From NCBI GenBank assembly GCA_030323885.1, contig CM059187.1, forward strand, positions 87,277,726 through 87,341,725: a stretch of 64,000 nt of DNA. The letters are read 5' to 3'. Source of the stretch: Branchipolynoe longqiensis. Taxonomy: Eukaryota > Annelida > Polychaeta > Phyllodocida > Polynoidae. The notes under the pieces are model-generated. The model was not told where the DNA came from. It saw nothing but the letters and a program-made list of their open reading frames with translations, and did not search any database. The position numbers were made by a program, and so were the translations under genes. Shown piece by piece: positions 42,185 through 52,833 of this stretch (within the stretch, counting starts at the first letter, position 1; every line of letters begins with the position of its first letter).

Positions 42185-43255
42185 ATGTTCATGCAGAAGG
42201 GCATTCTGAAGCGTCCGAGATCGAATCCGATAACAATTCCATCATCATCATCAGTCGCATCGCCAGCAGTGGATATGTCACTTGAACTAACGAGAGCTAT
42301 CAATCTCAAGAGAACGAGTATGTATTCCTCCTCAGATAGTGAGGGGATGGAAGAAGAGGAGGGGGAGTTAACAATTATCATTCCCTCCCCCTCTCCCTCT
42401 CCCCTCTATACTTGAGGATGGAGTCGAGACCTTCAAGAGTCGGAAAATTGAGTTGAAGAAGAAGAAGAAGAAGAATGAGGAGGAGGAGGAGGAGGAGGGG
42501 GAAAATTGGCTGAGGTGTAAGAAGCGTCGCAAGATCGCTTCATTCTTAGTTATTCCCCCGGGAATTGATATTTCGCATTTTGATGCCGCCAGCCTACCAC
42601 TGGGGAATCAAGTTTTTGTGGAGCGCATTAGAGGAGCAGGAGCAAAACTTGGTATAAAGATCGCCCTATGGACTCGGTCTGGAGGAGATGACTTTGCTGG
42701 GGATGTCAGTAGCAAGCGGTATGACATCCAGGGAAGTGCAACGCCGTCAGCAGAAACAGTTAATCCTGATGGAAGGACTCTGCTGACGAGCAGCAATCGT
42801 TATTTTATGGACTTTGATGAAAACGCCATCGCCATCCTGCTCGAGAGCATAGATGACATGCTTCAGGCCCTCAAAACAGCTAAAACAGACCGGCGTTTTG
42901 GGGGTTTCCATGTTAACTTTGGACGTGGGTGTATTTGGTGTGGTTGAACGCGATAGTTCCCCGCATCGATTTTCGTAAATGGTTTGTTTTAAGTTCAGAA
43001 AAGCTGAAGCCGGTGGAGAAAAGGGCGCTAACACCCTGCAAGCAGGGCTTGTATTTGAATGTCGCACAACTGGAAAAGTTAAACAAGTTCCTGAAGGAAC
43101 AGCTCCACTCATTCCTCTTTCCTCATGGAGACTTTGAGGTAAAGTGTGATGTCCCATCCCACAAACCCCATCAGTGCGATATCTGTACTCGAGTTGCACT
43201 ATTGCCTATGGAGCTTCAGTTATCACAGTTGATGACTAAGGCTAAACTTGTCTGA
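42185..43255 (+). pseudogene. Protein with PC4-like (p15 coactivator) domains, broken by frameshifts
   Basis: Four overlapping open frames succeed one another: 42185-42415, 42372-42947, a short one near 42905-42978, and 42929-43255. The N-terminal part (MFMQKGILKRPRSN) is basic then Ser/Glu-rich. After a Lys/Glu tract comes a domain whose end (GRTLLTSSNRYFMDFDENAI then AILLESIDDMLQAL) has the layout of the PC4 strand and helix. A second, clearer match follows: RIDFRKWFVLSSEKLKPVEK then GLYLNVAQLEKLNKFLKEQL, against the PC4 pattern VDIR.(Y/F)..-(K/R)P..KGISL...QW..L. PC4 domains bind single-stranded DNA and modulate transcription or replication. A C-terminal patch with HKPHQCDIC may bind zinc. 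Shifts occur at a CT-rich run, GTGGGTG and GTTCCCC, so sequence errors or decay could both explain them. AATAAA follows at 43400. Confidence 0.5.
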
Positions 43256-43324
43256 GGAAGAGGAAGAAGAAGGAAGAGGAATTAAATTACTAATACTACT
43301 ACTACTACTTCTTTTACTGTTAGC

Positions 43325-43329
<5 letters not shown>

Positions 43330-43365
<36 letters not shown>
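43330..43365. repeat. (TA)n microsatellite
   Basis: Pure TA run between the PC4-like gene and its polyadenylation signal. Confidence 0.9.
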
Positions 43366-43399
43366 AAGATGATCATGCCATCAATCGCTATCTTTGTTT

Positions 43400-43405
43400 A
43401 ATAAA
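43400..43405 (+). terminator. Polyadenylation signal AATAAA
   Basis: AATAAA followed by A- and T-rich sequence, 145 nt after the stop of the PC4-like gene; a plausible 3' end for that unit. Confidence 0.35.
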
Positions 43406-43697
43406 ATCAAAACAAAACAAATAAACAACTTCTCTTTGTTATGTTCATTTATTTTCATATCGATTGAATATAAATATATTCATACTCTCTCTCAATAGCT
43501 CTCCATTTAACAATAATAATAATATTAATAAAATGATGCTGTTGAATATAATAATAGTAATAATAATAATAATAATAATATAAATGATAATACTAATAAT
43601 AATATTCATGACTTTTATTCCACATTTTTATACATGAAGATGTTGTTGAATAGAATAATAATATTCAAGGCTTCTATTCAACATTTTAGACAACATT

Positions 43698-43990
43698 TCA
43701 CTTTGAATCATTTCTTTCATTGGGAAGAGTACAGTGAAAAATAAGGATATAATGAATATGCACATCATAAGAAGCACTCCCCCAACATTTTCTTTTTCTC
43801 ATTAACATAGTTAAAATACTATTTTCATTAGTTGAATTTTCATTAGTTGAATTTTCATCGCTATTATCAACTCTCACTTCAATATTCGCATTACACATGT
43901 TGGAAACAGTGAAATCTCCCTCTCTTGATGAAAGTTCTATTTTTTTGGAGGGAGGAGTGCATTCAGTTAGAACTTTCCACATGTCATCAT
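43698..43990 (-). CDS. Small acidic ORF of unknown function
   Basis: On minus, a frame of about 95 codons, preceded in frame by a poly-Asp run, reads KVLTECTPPSKKIELSSREG then an Asn/Glu/Ser-rich stretch with ENSTNENSTNENS triplication and a basic RKRKCW. Composition looks protein-like but there is no motif. It is convergent to the PC4-like gene. No splice or promoter signal decides the start. Confidence 0.25.
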
Positions 43991-44254
43991 CATCATCATC
44001 ATCTTTTCCACCGATACCTTCTCATACAAGTTCATTCATTCAAATCAAATCAATGGTTATAGCTCTCATTCCGTCTAACAACTAACGCGTTTTCAAAAAC
44101 ATTTTTCATTTTATCTATTCTCACTCACTCAGTTACATGGATATCAACTTTTCTTCCATCGATTTCATCACTATATCAACAATCATATTCTTCAACATCA
44201 TAAACAGTTCCTAATTCAAATGAGTCTACTCAAATGTAATAGTTGTTGTTTCAT

Positions 44255-44620
44255 CATTCAAAAGAAAGTTTTACTTTCACCCCCTTCTTCCGCATCAAAG
44301 AAGAAGAAGAAGGTGGAGATAATGATCTTTTTTTTTTAAGGGGAATGAATAATTTCACTTTTCTCCTTTGTTTAAGGGAGAAATACTCCCCTTCCAGTTC
44401 TACATTCTCTGAAAACTCCCCCTCTTTATTGCCTCATGATGACAGCATCATCCTGTTGTTTTTTGGGGGATGATAAACCCTTTTCTTAGGAGGAAGAATA
44501 TAAGAAACGAGATCTCTCTCATTGCAGATGCATTTTTTTGACAACGTCTCTTCTCGTTTTTTTCCCGAAAAAGCTCGAATATGATGAGGGGTTTTCCATA
44601 TTGAACTCCTCCTCATCTTC
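44255..44620 (-). pseudogene. Basic small protein with one in-frame TGA
   Basis: On minus one frame is open from about 44616 to 44255 apart from a single TGA near 44434. The first half is basic (IRAFSGKKREETLSKKC, ILPPKKRVYHPPKNNR); the second is acidic then basic (EGEFSENVELEGEYF, KVKLFIPLKKKRSLSPPSSS). The run-on in one frame suggests a single protein with a nonsense change. Function is unknown. Confidence 0.3.
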
Positions 44621-44639
44621 TCCCCTCAATCACTAGCTC

Positions 44640-45060
44640 TTTTTTCCCACCTCCACATATATCATCCAGCAGCAATAACACATCATCAATATCAGACAAC
44701 AACAATAATCATCATCAATATCAGCAACAACAACATATCATCATCATCAATATCAGCATCAACAATATCATCAATCAATTATCAGCAACAACAATATCAT
44801 AATCATCAATATCATCAACAGTAGCAGTAACATCAACAATCTCATCATCAGATACTTTAACATCTTCACCAGTAGCTAGCATCAGCATCATCACCGTAGC
44901 AGCACATCATCACCAGTAGCAACATCTACAACAACTTCATCATCAGCTTCAACCGCATTTTCACATCTGCTACAACATCAGCATATTTATCTTGTGGTGA
45001 TGATCTCTGCTGATGCAGTTGATGCTGATGCTGATGATGATGATGGTGTTGCTTGCATAT
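44640..45060. repeat. CATCAT/CAACAA-rich low-complexity tract
   Basis: About 400 nt of degenerate ATCATCA, CAACAAT and AGCAGCA triplets with no stable reading frame. Confidence 0.8.
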
Positions 45061-45351
45061 CCATTCTCCTCCTCCCACCAGCTTTCTAGCACACTCTAGA
45101 GCTGACTCGCTACTAGGAGAGCACTATTTTGTTTATGTAATATAGCTATTGAAATGGAGAAGCAAAATGAAGAGGAGGAGTGTGTAACTCCCTAAATTTA
45201 TAGTTCTCTCCTCATCCTCATGACTCTAGAATACTTCTCAAAGAATAGAGGGGATGAGGAAAAGTGTGAAGGAGGAGGCAGAATCTAGAGGAGAAGAAAT
45301 ATCTCCTGCTTCACCATCATAATTTCTTCATCTGATAATGAATTATCATTA

Positions 45352-45560
45352 TTATAGATCTTGATTATCTGTTTCAGGTAGATTTAAATTTGTGACTAAT
45401 GTCTCAAAGCTGAGTGAATTTGAACTGTCTACAAACTCATTAATCATATCAATCAGACTTTCATTAGCTAGTGGAGAAGTGTGGTAGCGAGGTGGGGAGA
45501 ACTCCATGAAAACATTAGCTTGTTTATAAGTGTACATGTAGACATGAGATAATTCCACTG
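45352..45560 (-). CDS. Unidentified ORF fragment
   Basis: On minus, about 68 codons with ordinary composition ending NLNLPETDNQDL-stop, containing MEFSPPRYHTSPLANES and SLIDMINEFVDSSNSLSFE. There is no methionine with good context at the left end; an AG preceded by TAACAG at about 45567 could be a splice acceptor. A Pro/Ser-rich frame (45829-45575) lies upstream and ends with GTAAGA, a possible donor, but the gap between them is too short for a normal intron. It may be exons of one decayed gene. Confidence 0.25.
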
Positions 45561-46147
45561 TTATCCATTAGATCTTACACTAGGATTGGTGGTGGAGTTC
45601 TCAAGAGGAAGGAAGGAGCTGTTGTTCTCTTCATCATAACTAGACAAGAGATTTGAGATAGGATTGGAGATCGAAAGGGATATTGATGGGGATTAGGAAT
45701 GAAATAGGAATAGTTTTGAGGAGGTTTTGGGATGGGGGATGGGGGAGAGATTGGAGATGGAGAGGGAAGGTGGATTGAAGGAAGTTTGAGGAATGGGAGT
45801 AGGAGAAGGAGGAGGAGGAGCGAGAGCATGGAAAAACAGAGGGAGTAGAAGCTAACGTGGGAATGGGAGTAGGAATGTGTAACGGATTAGGGAATAAGAC
45901 CTAGGGGAAGGAGGCGGTAGAGAAAGGCTTGGAATAGTGAGAGTGGAGAGAGGGAGAGTGGAGACCAAAATCTATTCTTTTTGATTAAGTTTATCCTCCA
46001 TCCTCCTTTGTCTCCAGAATCATATCGCTCGGAATTAACACTCGCCGCAATCACTGCATTGTTGCGCTGTACAACAGCGCGCATTTTCCGCATTGCGATA
46101 CTCTGCGTGAAATGGACTGTCAGGTCAGCACGACTAGCCAAACTTAC

Positions 46148-46309
46148 TGCTGATAACTGAAGTGTTGGGCGCCTGCTGCCTCCATTTCCTCCAATGCACT
46201 CTCCAAACAGCCCAGAGCCAGAGACAGTCGCCGCACTCGATCTTTCATTGCAGCAATCGATACCGAGTTCCGTCTTTGACTCGAGTGGAAGTACTTGAGC
46301 GCATCAGAT
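46148..46309 (-). CDS. Candidate internal exon of an unidentified minus-strand gene
   Basis: A 162-nt open segment lies between a strong acceptor on minus (pyrimidine-rich CTCCTTTTTTCATCTAG) and a consensus donor (GTAAGT, 46147-46142). The 53 codons read DALKYFHSSQRRNSVSIAAM, then a likely helix with RVRRLSLALGCLESALEEME. This looks like a basic helix followed by a short coiled coil. The next 250 nt to 45890 are open in another frame (DLTVHFTQSIAMRKMRAVVQ and on), so exon structure downstream is unclear. Frames on the plus strand are also open here, which lowers confidence. Confidence 0.35.
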
Positions 46310-46429
46310 CTAGATGAAAAAAGGAGAATAGTTAAGAGTGAGAATAAATATATATAATAATCAAATTCGCATCTGACAGTAGTATCTCCATTTTCTCAAT
46401 CTATTTGATGAAAGTAAGATATTTTCATT

Positions 46430-46600
46430 TAGTAATACACACTATTCGCAAAACGTGAAAGTATTTGAAACGTGAAAAGTATTTGAAAACGTGGAAAATT
46501 ATTTGAAATGTGAAAAGTATTTGAAACGTGAAACGTATATGAAAACGTGAAACGTATATGAAAATGTGAAACGTATATGAAAATGTGAAACGAGACTAGA
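46430..46600. repeat. ~20-bp tandem repeat (GAAACGTATATGAAAACGT)
   Basis: Seven or eight units of GAAAACGTGAAACGTATATG or GAAACGTGAAAAGTATTTG, degenerate. No coding sense. Confidence 0.8.
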
Positions 46601-46659
46601 CATTCAAACGTTCATATCAAAGATACAAATGAGTGAAAGATGGAATGAACGAATGATTA

Positions 46660-47115
46660 TACGAATGAAAGAAAACGTGGAAAACTATTTGATAGATGAA
46701 ATGAATGAAAAGATGAAATGAATAGATGAATTAATGAATGAATAAATGAATGAATAAATGAATGAATGATGAAATGACATATATTAATGAAAGAATATAT
46801 GGATGAATGAATGAATGAATGAGTAGATTGTCTGAGTGAATGAATAGATGAATTAAATTAATGTAATAAACGAATGAAAGAATGTAATGATATGAATAGA
46901 TGAATGAAAGAGATAGATTATGAATAGAGTGATGAATGAAATAGAGGTTAATGAAATGAGCGATATGGAATGAATGAATGAACTGAATGAAATGAATGAA
47001 AGAATGAATGAAAGGAATGAAAGATGGAAATGAGGAAAGAAAGTGGAATGTATCGAAATGAATAATGAATGACTGAATGAAAGAATGAATGAATGATTGA
47101 ATGAATGAATGATAA
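46660..47115. repeat. GAAT/GAATGAAT simple repeat tract
   Basis: About 450 nt dominated by GAATGAATGAAT with GATGAAT interruptions. A shorter relative lies at 49250-49320 and GAATGA-rich sequence at 49440-49600. Confidence 0.9.
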
Positions 47116-47389
47116 TAGTTATAGTATATACTAATAATAGCGACTTACCCTACTCTCCTCCTCCTCCTCCATCCTCCTCCTACTTCTCCTTTTCCTCGAC
47201 GATGGAATATTACTTGTAGCATCGCTCCATTAGGACATTGGTGGGACTGCCTTCACTCACTCACTCTACTGAACATAAGAACGTGTCAGAAAATCCGTTA
47301 CTTTGTCGTCTCCAGGGGTGATTCCCCTAATCTCGCTTCCACTCCCAATTCCACTCCGCCTCCAATGAAGAGGAGGATGTGATCGTCTT

Positions 47390-47525
47390 CACGGTAGTGA
47401 TGTCTAATCTCACGTGGTGGTGATTGTCAGTCTATCTCACTCGGTATGATGTATATCTCACGCGGTGTGATGTTCTATCTCACACGCAGTAGTGTAATAT
47501 CTCACCTCACACTATTGACGTGAAA
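47390..47525. repeat. ~28-bp TCTCAC repeat
   Basis: Four or five units around TATCTCACGCGGTGTGATGT, each with a TCTCAC core and a GTGATG/GTGTGATG partner that can pair, so each unit may form a small hairpin. Confidence 0.6.
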
Positions 47526-49840
47526 TAAAATATTTTCACAGTGAAGTTGAAAAGATATCTGAGCTTCCTGCTGTCAACTACAGTTTTTAATAGTCACAAG
47601 AATGTCATAAACCCCGCCCTAGTTTAATTATTGCATCAGTTCTCCCTCCCCATGATAATTAATATTCTTGCTTCATTTTGAATTGTGAGACGCGGTATTT
47701 TTGTGGTTTTTTTTACATTTTTTTGCATTTGAGTGTCGGGAGATCCTTCTCTTATTTCGTCATTTGGATGGTTTTGAGTGGTCATTTGAGTGGTCACAAT
47801 GTTAACTTCTCCAAGCATATACCTCGATTCCTACTATCATCCCATCCACCGTGATCCATCCCACTCACCTCCCCTCCCATTCAGCTAGAACAGTCTGCGG
47901 CCTCTGTAGAACATTGGATAGATATAATTCCTCTACACCCTTCCCACCCGCCCCCCAATAGATACTCTGATGACGTCTAGAACTCTCCTCTCCCTCCCCC
48001 CTACGTCCAGGGGACGAACGGACGCTGTGTAGTGGTATGTGTGTTGTGTGTGGGGTTTTTTTCTTTTTGAGTGAACGAGGTTTACCGATGGTACCACTCA
48101 TGAGCGTTTATGAGACTTCACATAGCCCCCCCCAAGCATCAACTACACCCAATTCTAAACAGTCGATCTTTTTTTTTTATTTGCCACAAATGGGTGTTAA
48201 TTCCCTCCATCTTACCTCATCCGTACTCCAACACAAGGAAGATTTGTTTCAATATTTATATATATATATATCTATATACTATAATAATATATATATGATA
48301 TATATGTGAGTGTGTGTGTTGTGTAGAGATATGATATATGGATGACATATATGAAAGTAAATATGTGGAGATATGTGATAGTGTGTGTTGTTCACTTTCC
48401 CACCATTACCCCCTCCTACTCCGCACACACACCGTGCTACACACCACCTACCACCTGTTTACTAGCGCACATCACATCTGCCACTCTTCACCAGAATTCA
48501 CAAAAATAAATAAAATTAACTATATGCCTTCATTTCTATATTTCTATTATATTATGCATTATATTCATTTCGCATTTACTGATTATTATTATTATTATTA
48601 CTTATTTTCTGATAATTTTATTGTATGAGAAAAGATTATGGTTAAGAAACAGATAAGGGAATAAGATTATTCTAATTATGATAGTTTAGTGCCTGTCAGT
48701 AACCGTAGTTATGATAAAAGAGTTTGGATAAAAACGCGTCTAGACATTCTCCCTCCAGTTTGAAAGTCGCTTTTCATTCATAAGCACGACTAGTTTTCCT
48801 CTAAAAAACTAGGTTGGTAAGTAGGTGTCTGTGTAAAATGTTTATTTTTGCTTATAGAAATATAGCCCATGTTATGCTACAGCGTAATCATTATGTATGT
48901 GTTATTTTATTTAATTTTGATCAATTAAAAAGGAAGGGTAGGTAAGACCTCATATTTTCTATGTTAAGTAAATGTATATATGTTATACGACTGTGGGTTG
49001 TGTATGTCATGTCTGCACACACAAGGTATGTATTGTATGTACTGATTATGAGTAAATATATATGGATATTGTAAAATATAATGTAATGAAATGATATGAA
49101 TGAATGGGAATGTTAATGAAGTGAAGGTGAGTTTTACTCAAAATTGATTATGTTTTTGTAAAGTGGACCAAATGTATATGTAATGACGCTACTATATAGA
49201 AGAATTGTATATATGAGTGATATGACATATTGAAGTGACAAGTATAGGAATGAATAGGATGGATGAATGAAGAGAGATATGAATTGAATGAAGAATGAAT
49301 GAATGAATAGAGTGAATGAAGAGAGAGTTTATCATCATGAATTATTATGCTATAAGATAATATGTTTCAATTATTGTAATGCTCATTACTTGACATGAAT
49401 GAACCCTATATAATGACTGGAAGGAATAGACAATAGCTCGAATGGTAAGTGAATAATGAATGAAAAATGACTGGTGAAGGAATTGAAAAAAATGATACCA
49501 GTGAATTGAATGTATGAAAATGATATGAAAAATGGAGTTTGAGTAATGAATGAGAAATGTGTGAATATGAATGAGAAATAGAAATGAGTTGTTTACATTG
49601 AATGTAAATAAAGAACTGTGGAATGATCGGTTTTTCACTTTTGCTTTTTCAGCACATGGTTTGGCGTTGAATGGGACTTGTTTCGTAGGTGGTGGAGAAG
49701 TGGTGGAATTTATAAGGGTGTTAGAATGAAGGTGTGTTGTCTGGATTGTTGTGATTTCTAGGAGAATGTGATGTTGCGTGGTGGAATATCGATCTTATTG
49801 CAATGCGCGCTTCGACATTGCCACCTTTCGATGTCAAAAT
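47526..49840. other. AT-rich non-coding stretch of the 41-52 kb block
   Basis: No supported gene. Contains (TA)n at 48256-48300, ATT repeats at 48580-48600 and GAATGA-type repeats. GGATAAAAACGCG at about 48726 is a weak TATA-like sequence. Confidence 0.4.
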
Positions 49841-49849
49841 ACGCTAATC

Positions 49850-49856
49850 TATAAAA
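49850..49856 (+). promoter_or_regulatory. Possible TATA box
   Basis: TATAAAA within CTAATCTATAAAATCTG. A short plus-strand frame starting about 49917 (FHQLKILSRLRMATVDRD) lies downstream, ending at a GTAAGC donor-like site near 50081. Without further exons this is only suggestive. Confidence 0.25.
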
Positions 49857-50259
49857 TCTGTCCTCGCGCTTTAGGCGGATGGAAGAACTTTTGGGTTCTT
49901 CCAATGAATTTACGCTTTGAAAAAATTTATTTTTAGATCACTCCTTTTTATTTCTGAATTAATATTCACTAGAATAACAACTAAAGAATTTCACCAATTA
50001 AAAATTCTTTCCCGATTGCGAATGGCGACAGTTGATCGGGACGTTTGCATTGTAGCTCCCATCCCTTTCTACGAACGGAGTAAGCAGGTTCTTTTTTAGG
50101 AATTAATCATCGCTCTCCGACTGCAGTCCGATCTTCTCCCCCCCATTCTCTGTTTTAAACGTAATATCGAGATCTAAAGAAAAATTATAAAATTCCTCTT
50201 CCACTGGTCCCTAGCTTCATCATCTAGTTTTATCCATCATCATCTTCTGTTTTCATCAA

Positions 50260-50610
50260 TTGTCTATCAACTCAATCGGACTTCGAGTAAGACTTCGGAC
50301 TTCTGCACTAGTCAGCTTCAGAGCCTTCGACTACGGTTCTTCAGCTTTCGACTACCGGCGTCCAACAACTACGGCTTCCAACAACTACGAGGGGGTGTGG
50401 GGGTGGTTACTTCGCAATAACTCCGCTTACAACAATCTACGCGCTTCGACGGATCTACGGCTTCAATCGACTAACGCTTCGACCTATTGAAAACTTTGGC
50501 TTCGACTATGAAATACGCTTCGCTGGCAACTAGATAACTAATATAGCCATCATCTAGTCCCAAGAGTCTTCAACTACAATAGCATCACCTACCCAACTTC
50601 TACTTCCCTC
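50260..50610 (+). repeat. CTTCGACTACGG-type repeat, copy 1
   Basis: Degenerate units CTTCGACTACGG, TTCAACAACTACGG and GCTTCGACTATGAA, ending with the longer conserved run AATACGCTTCGCTGGCAACT ... CATCATCTAGTCCCAAGAGT ... GCATCACCTACCCAACTTC. The same ordered sequence recurs at 51935-52218 up to the assembly gap, so this is a direct repeat and not merely low complexity. Confidence 0.75.
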
Positions 50611-51530
50611 TCTTCCTCCCCCACGCTTTCTTCTACCTTCTTCCTTCTATGTTTCGATTATAAGTCTTTTGAAGATGAGGGGCAAAGGGGGTGAGTAGAA
50701 AAAATTTTTTTTGGGGAGAGAGAAAGGGAGAAAAAATGAAAGTGGTGGGTGAAGGAAAATTTCTAAAATTTAAAAGCAGGAGATATTGCCCCTAAAATCA
50801 GCATTGGGTGCGGTCTGCACCCTCCACTATTTTTTTGCACCCCATTCGTGCGATACTAGCGACAATCAAAGAACAAGAACACAGTGTAACTTTTTCTGTG
50901 ATTATGACTAAGTCGGAGTTGTGATGTTATAAAATACTTGCCGCATGATTGAATGAATGAGCATCAATGACTAACAACATTTATGTTGTTTATTTTAATT
51001 GAGTAAATATGCTGGAAATGCTGGTGATGATAATTTTTGCTATATGATTCTAATTGCATGGAATGAATATAATAATTATGTGGATTCTATTTACATTTGT
51101 GATATGTTGTGGAATGAAGTATGATGATGATAATTTTTTGCTAATGACGCAATTGATGAATTGTGCACAAGTAGGTTGTTATGGTGTTGCTGTGGTGGAG
51201 TAGGACTGCTGTGATATGAAATGAAATAAATAATATGATATGATATGAATGCTGATATGATTATGATGCTGATATGATATATGAAATGATATGAAATGAT
51301 ATGATATGATATGATGTCTGATATGATATGAAATGATATTATATGATATATGAAATGATATGAAATGAATTCTTGAGAATGAATAAATGCATTGTTTGCT
51401 TGTTTCTTTTTATTTGCATGACAGATGTGGATAGAAAATGAAGATATTGATAATGAATGATGAAGATGCTTGATGATAATGATAATATTGATGCAGCTAA
51501 TTCTACTTTTTTAAAATTTGAAATCTTCCT
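50611..51530. other. AT-rich sequence between the direct repeats
   Basis: ATGATATGAAATG repeats at 51200-51370; otherwise no gene or known repeat. Confidence 0.4.
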
Positions 51531-51536
51531 TAGGAG

Positions 51537-51637
51537 GTTGCTATAAACAATTCCGTGAGCATCTCCCCTCCCGTTGCGAATGATCATGCGTTGCGTGTCG
51601 ACAGAGGATAGTAGATGAAGCGCCACACTCCACTTTA
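51537..51637 (+). CDS. Candidate small terminal or internal exon
   Basis: An acceptor (GAAATCTTCCTTAG) and a strong donor (TTTAG then GTGAGT at 51638-51643) bracket 101 nt that are GC-richer than their flanks. One frame reads EVAINNSVSISPPVANDHAL and meets TAG before the donor, so the segment could be untranslated. An open minus frame also spans it. Confidence 0.2.
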
Positions 51638-51659
51638 GGTGAGTTTAGTTATTACATTT

Positions 51660-51900
51660 ATCCTTAATATAAGTTATATATATGTATTAATATATATATA
51701 TAAATATATATATTGATATATATAGTATATATATATTAATATATATATATATCAGAAATATTCATTATGCATCATCATCTTTCCTTTTATTTCTATCAAT
51801 GTTCATTATTAATATTACTGATTATTAATATTATTATTATTAATATTACTATTATTATTAATATTATTATTATTACTATTATTATTATTCTTTTCACAGC
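51660..51900. repeat. (TA)n and TATTATTAA simple repeats
   Basis: TATATATTAATATATA units then ATTATTATTAATATT units over about 240 nt. Confidence 0.9.
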
Positions 51901-51934
51901 ATTTTTACTAGGGGAGACACTGCAGGCGTTTGGT

Positions 51935-52218
51935 GACTCCACCTCAACTTATTCGACTTCGACTACAGCTTCAGCTTCGACTACGGCTTCAGCTTCGACT
52001 ACGGCTTCAACAACTACGGCTTCAACAACGACTTCAATAACTACAATTTTCACACAACTAACGGCTTCACAACGACTACGCTTCACAAACGGACTACGGC
52101 TTCGACTATGAATACGGCTTCGACTATGAATAGACGGCCTTCGCTGTCAACTCGAACAAATAGCAACCATCTAGGGCCCAACTTCAACTAACAATAGGCA
52201 TCACCTACCGCCAACTTC
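51935..52218 (+). repeat. CTTCGACTACGG-type repeat, copy 2, cut by the gap
   Basis: GCTTCGACTACGGCTTC units followed by GACTATGAATA.. and GCATCACCTACCGCCAACTT, parallel to copy 1 at 50260-50610. The N run starts directly after CAACTTC, the place where copy 1 continues. Confidence 0.75.
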
Positions 52219-52718
52219 NNNNNNNNNNNNNNNNNNNNNNNNNNNNNNNNNNNNNNNNNNNNNNNNNNNNNNNNNNNNNNNNNNNNNNNNNNNNNNNNNN
52301 NNNNNNNNNNNNNNNNNNNNNNNNNNNNNNNNNNNNNNNNNNNNNNNNNNNNNNNNNNNNNNNNNNNNNNNNNNNNNNNNNNNNNNNNNNNNNNNNNNNN
52401 NNNNNNNNNNNNNNNNNNNNNNNNNNNNNNNNNNNNNNNNNNNNNNNNNNNNNNNNNNNNNNNNNNNNNNNNNNNNNNNNNNNNNNNNNNNNNNNNNNNN
52501 NNNNNNNNNNNNNNNNNNNNNNNNNNNNNNNNNNNNNNNNNNNNNNNNNNNNNNNNNNNNNNNNNNNNNNNNNNNNNNNNNNNNNNNNNNNNNNNNNNNN
52601 NNNNNNNNNNNNNNNNNNNNNNNNNNNNNNNNNNNNNNNNNNNNNNNNNNNNNNNNNNNNNNNNNNNNNNNNNNNNNNNNNNNNNNNNNNNNNNNNNNNN
52701 NNNNNNNNNNNNNNNNNN
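52219..52718. other. Assembly gap (500 N)
   Basis: Exactly 500 N, a placeholder size, between a direct repeat and a G11 run. True length and content are unknown. The sequence left (AT-rich block) and right (GC-rich) may not be adjacent in the genome. Confidence 1.
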
Positions 52719-52749
52719 GGGGGGGGGGGCATGCACTGCTTAGTGATGT

Positions 52750-52833
52750 GAGCGTCTCAGGCTTCCTCCGCTGGATCAACCACAATTCGAAATTATGGGC
52801 CGATTCGGACAGAGGAAGCCTGAGACTGATGTG
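52750..52833. other. Perfect 15-bp inverted repeat hairpin
   Basis: GTCTCAGGCTTCCTC at the left and GAGGAAGCCTGAGAC at the right, with about 48 nt between them. On minus it follows an AATAAA (about 52845-52850). It could be a transcript 3' structure or a very short inverted-repeat transposon. Confidence 0.6.

Noticed and set aside
45980..46165. Plus-strand segment with a histone-fold-like pattern (ITALLRCTTARIFRIA then VRSARLAKLTADN)
   Set aside because: The same bases are open on minus, where splice signals agree better; the histone resemblance is short and has no conserved core sequence.
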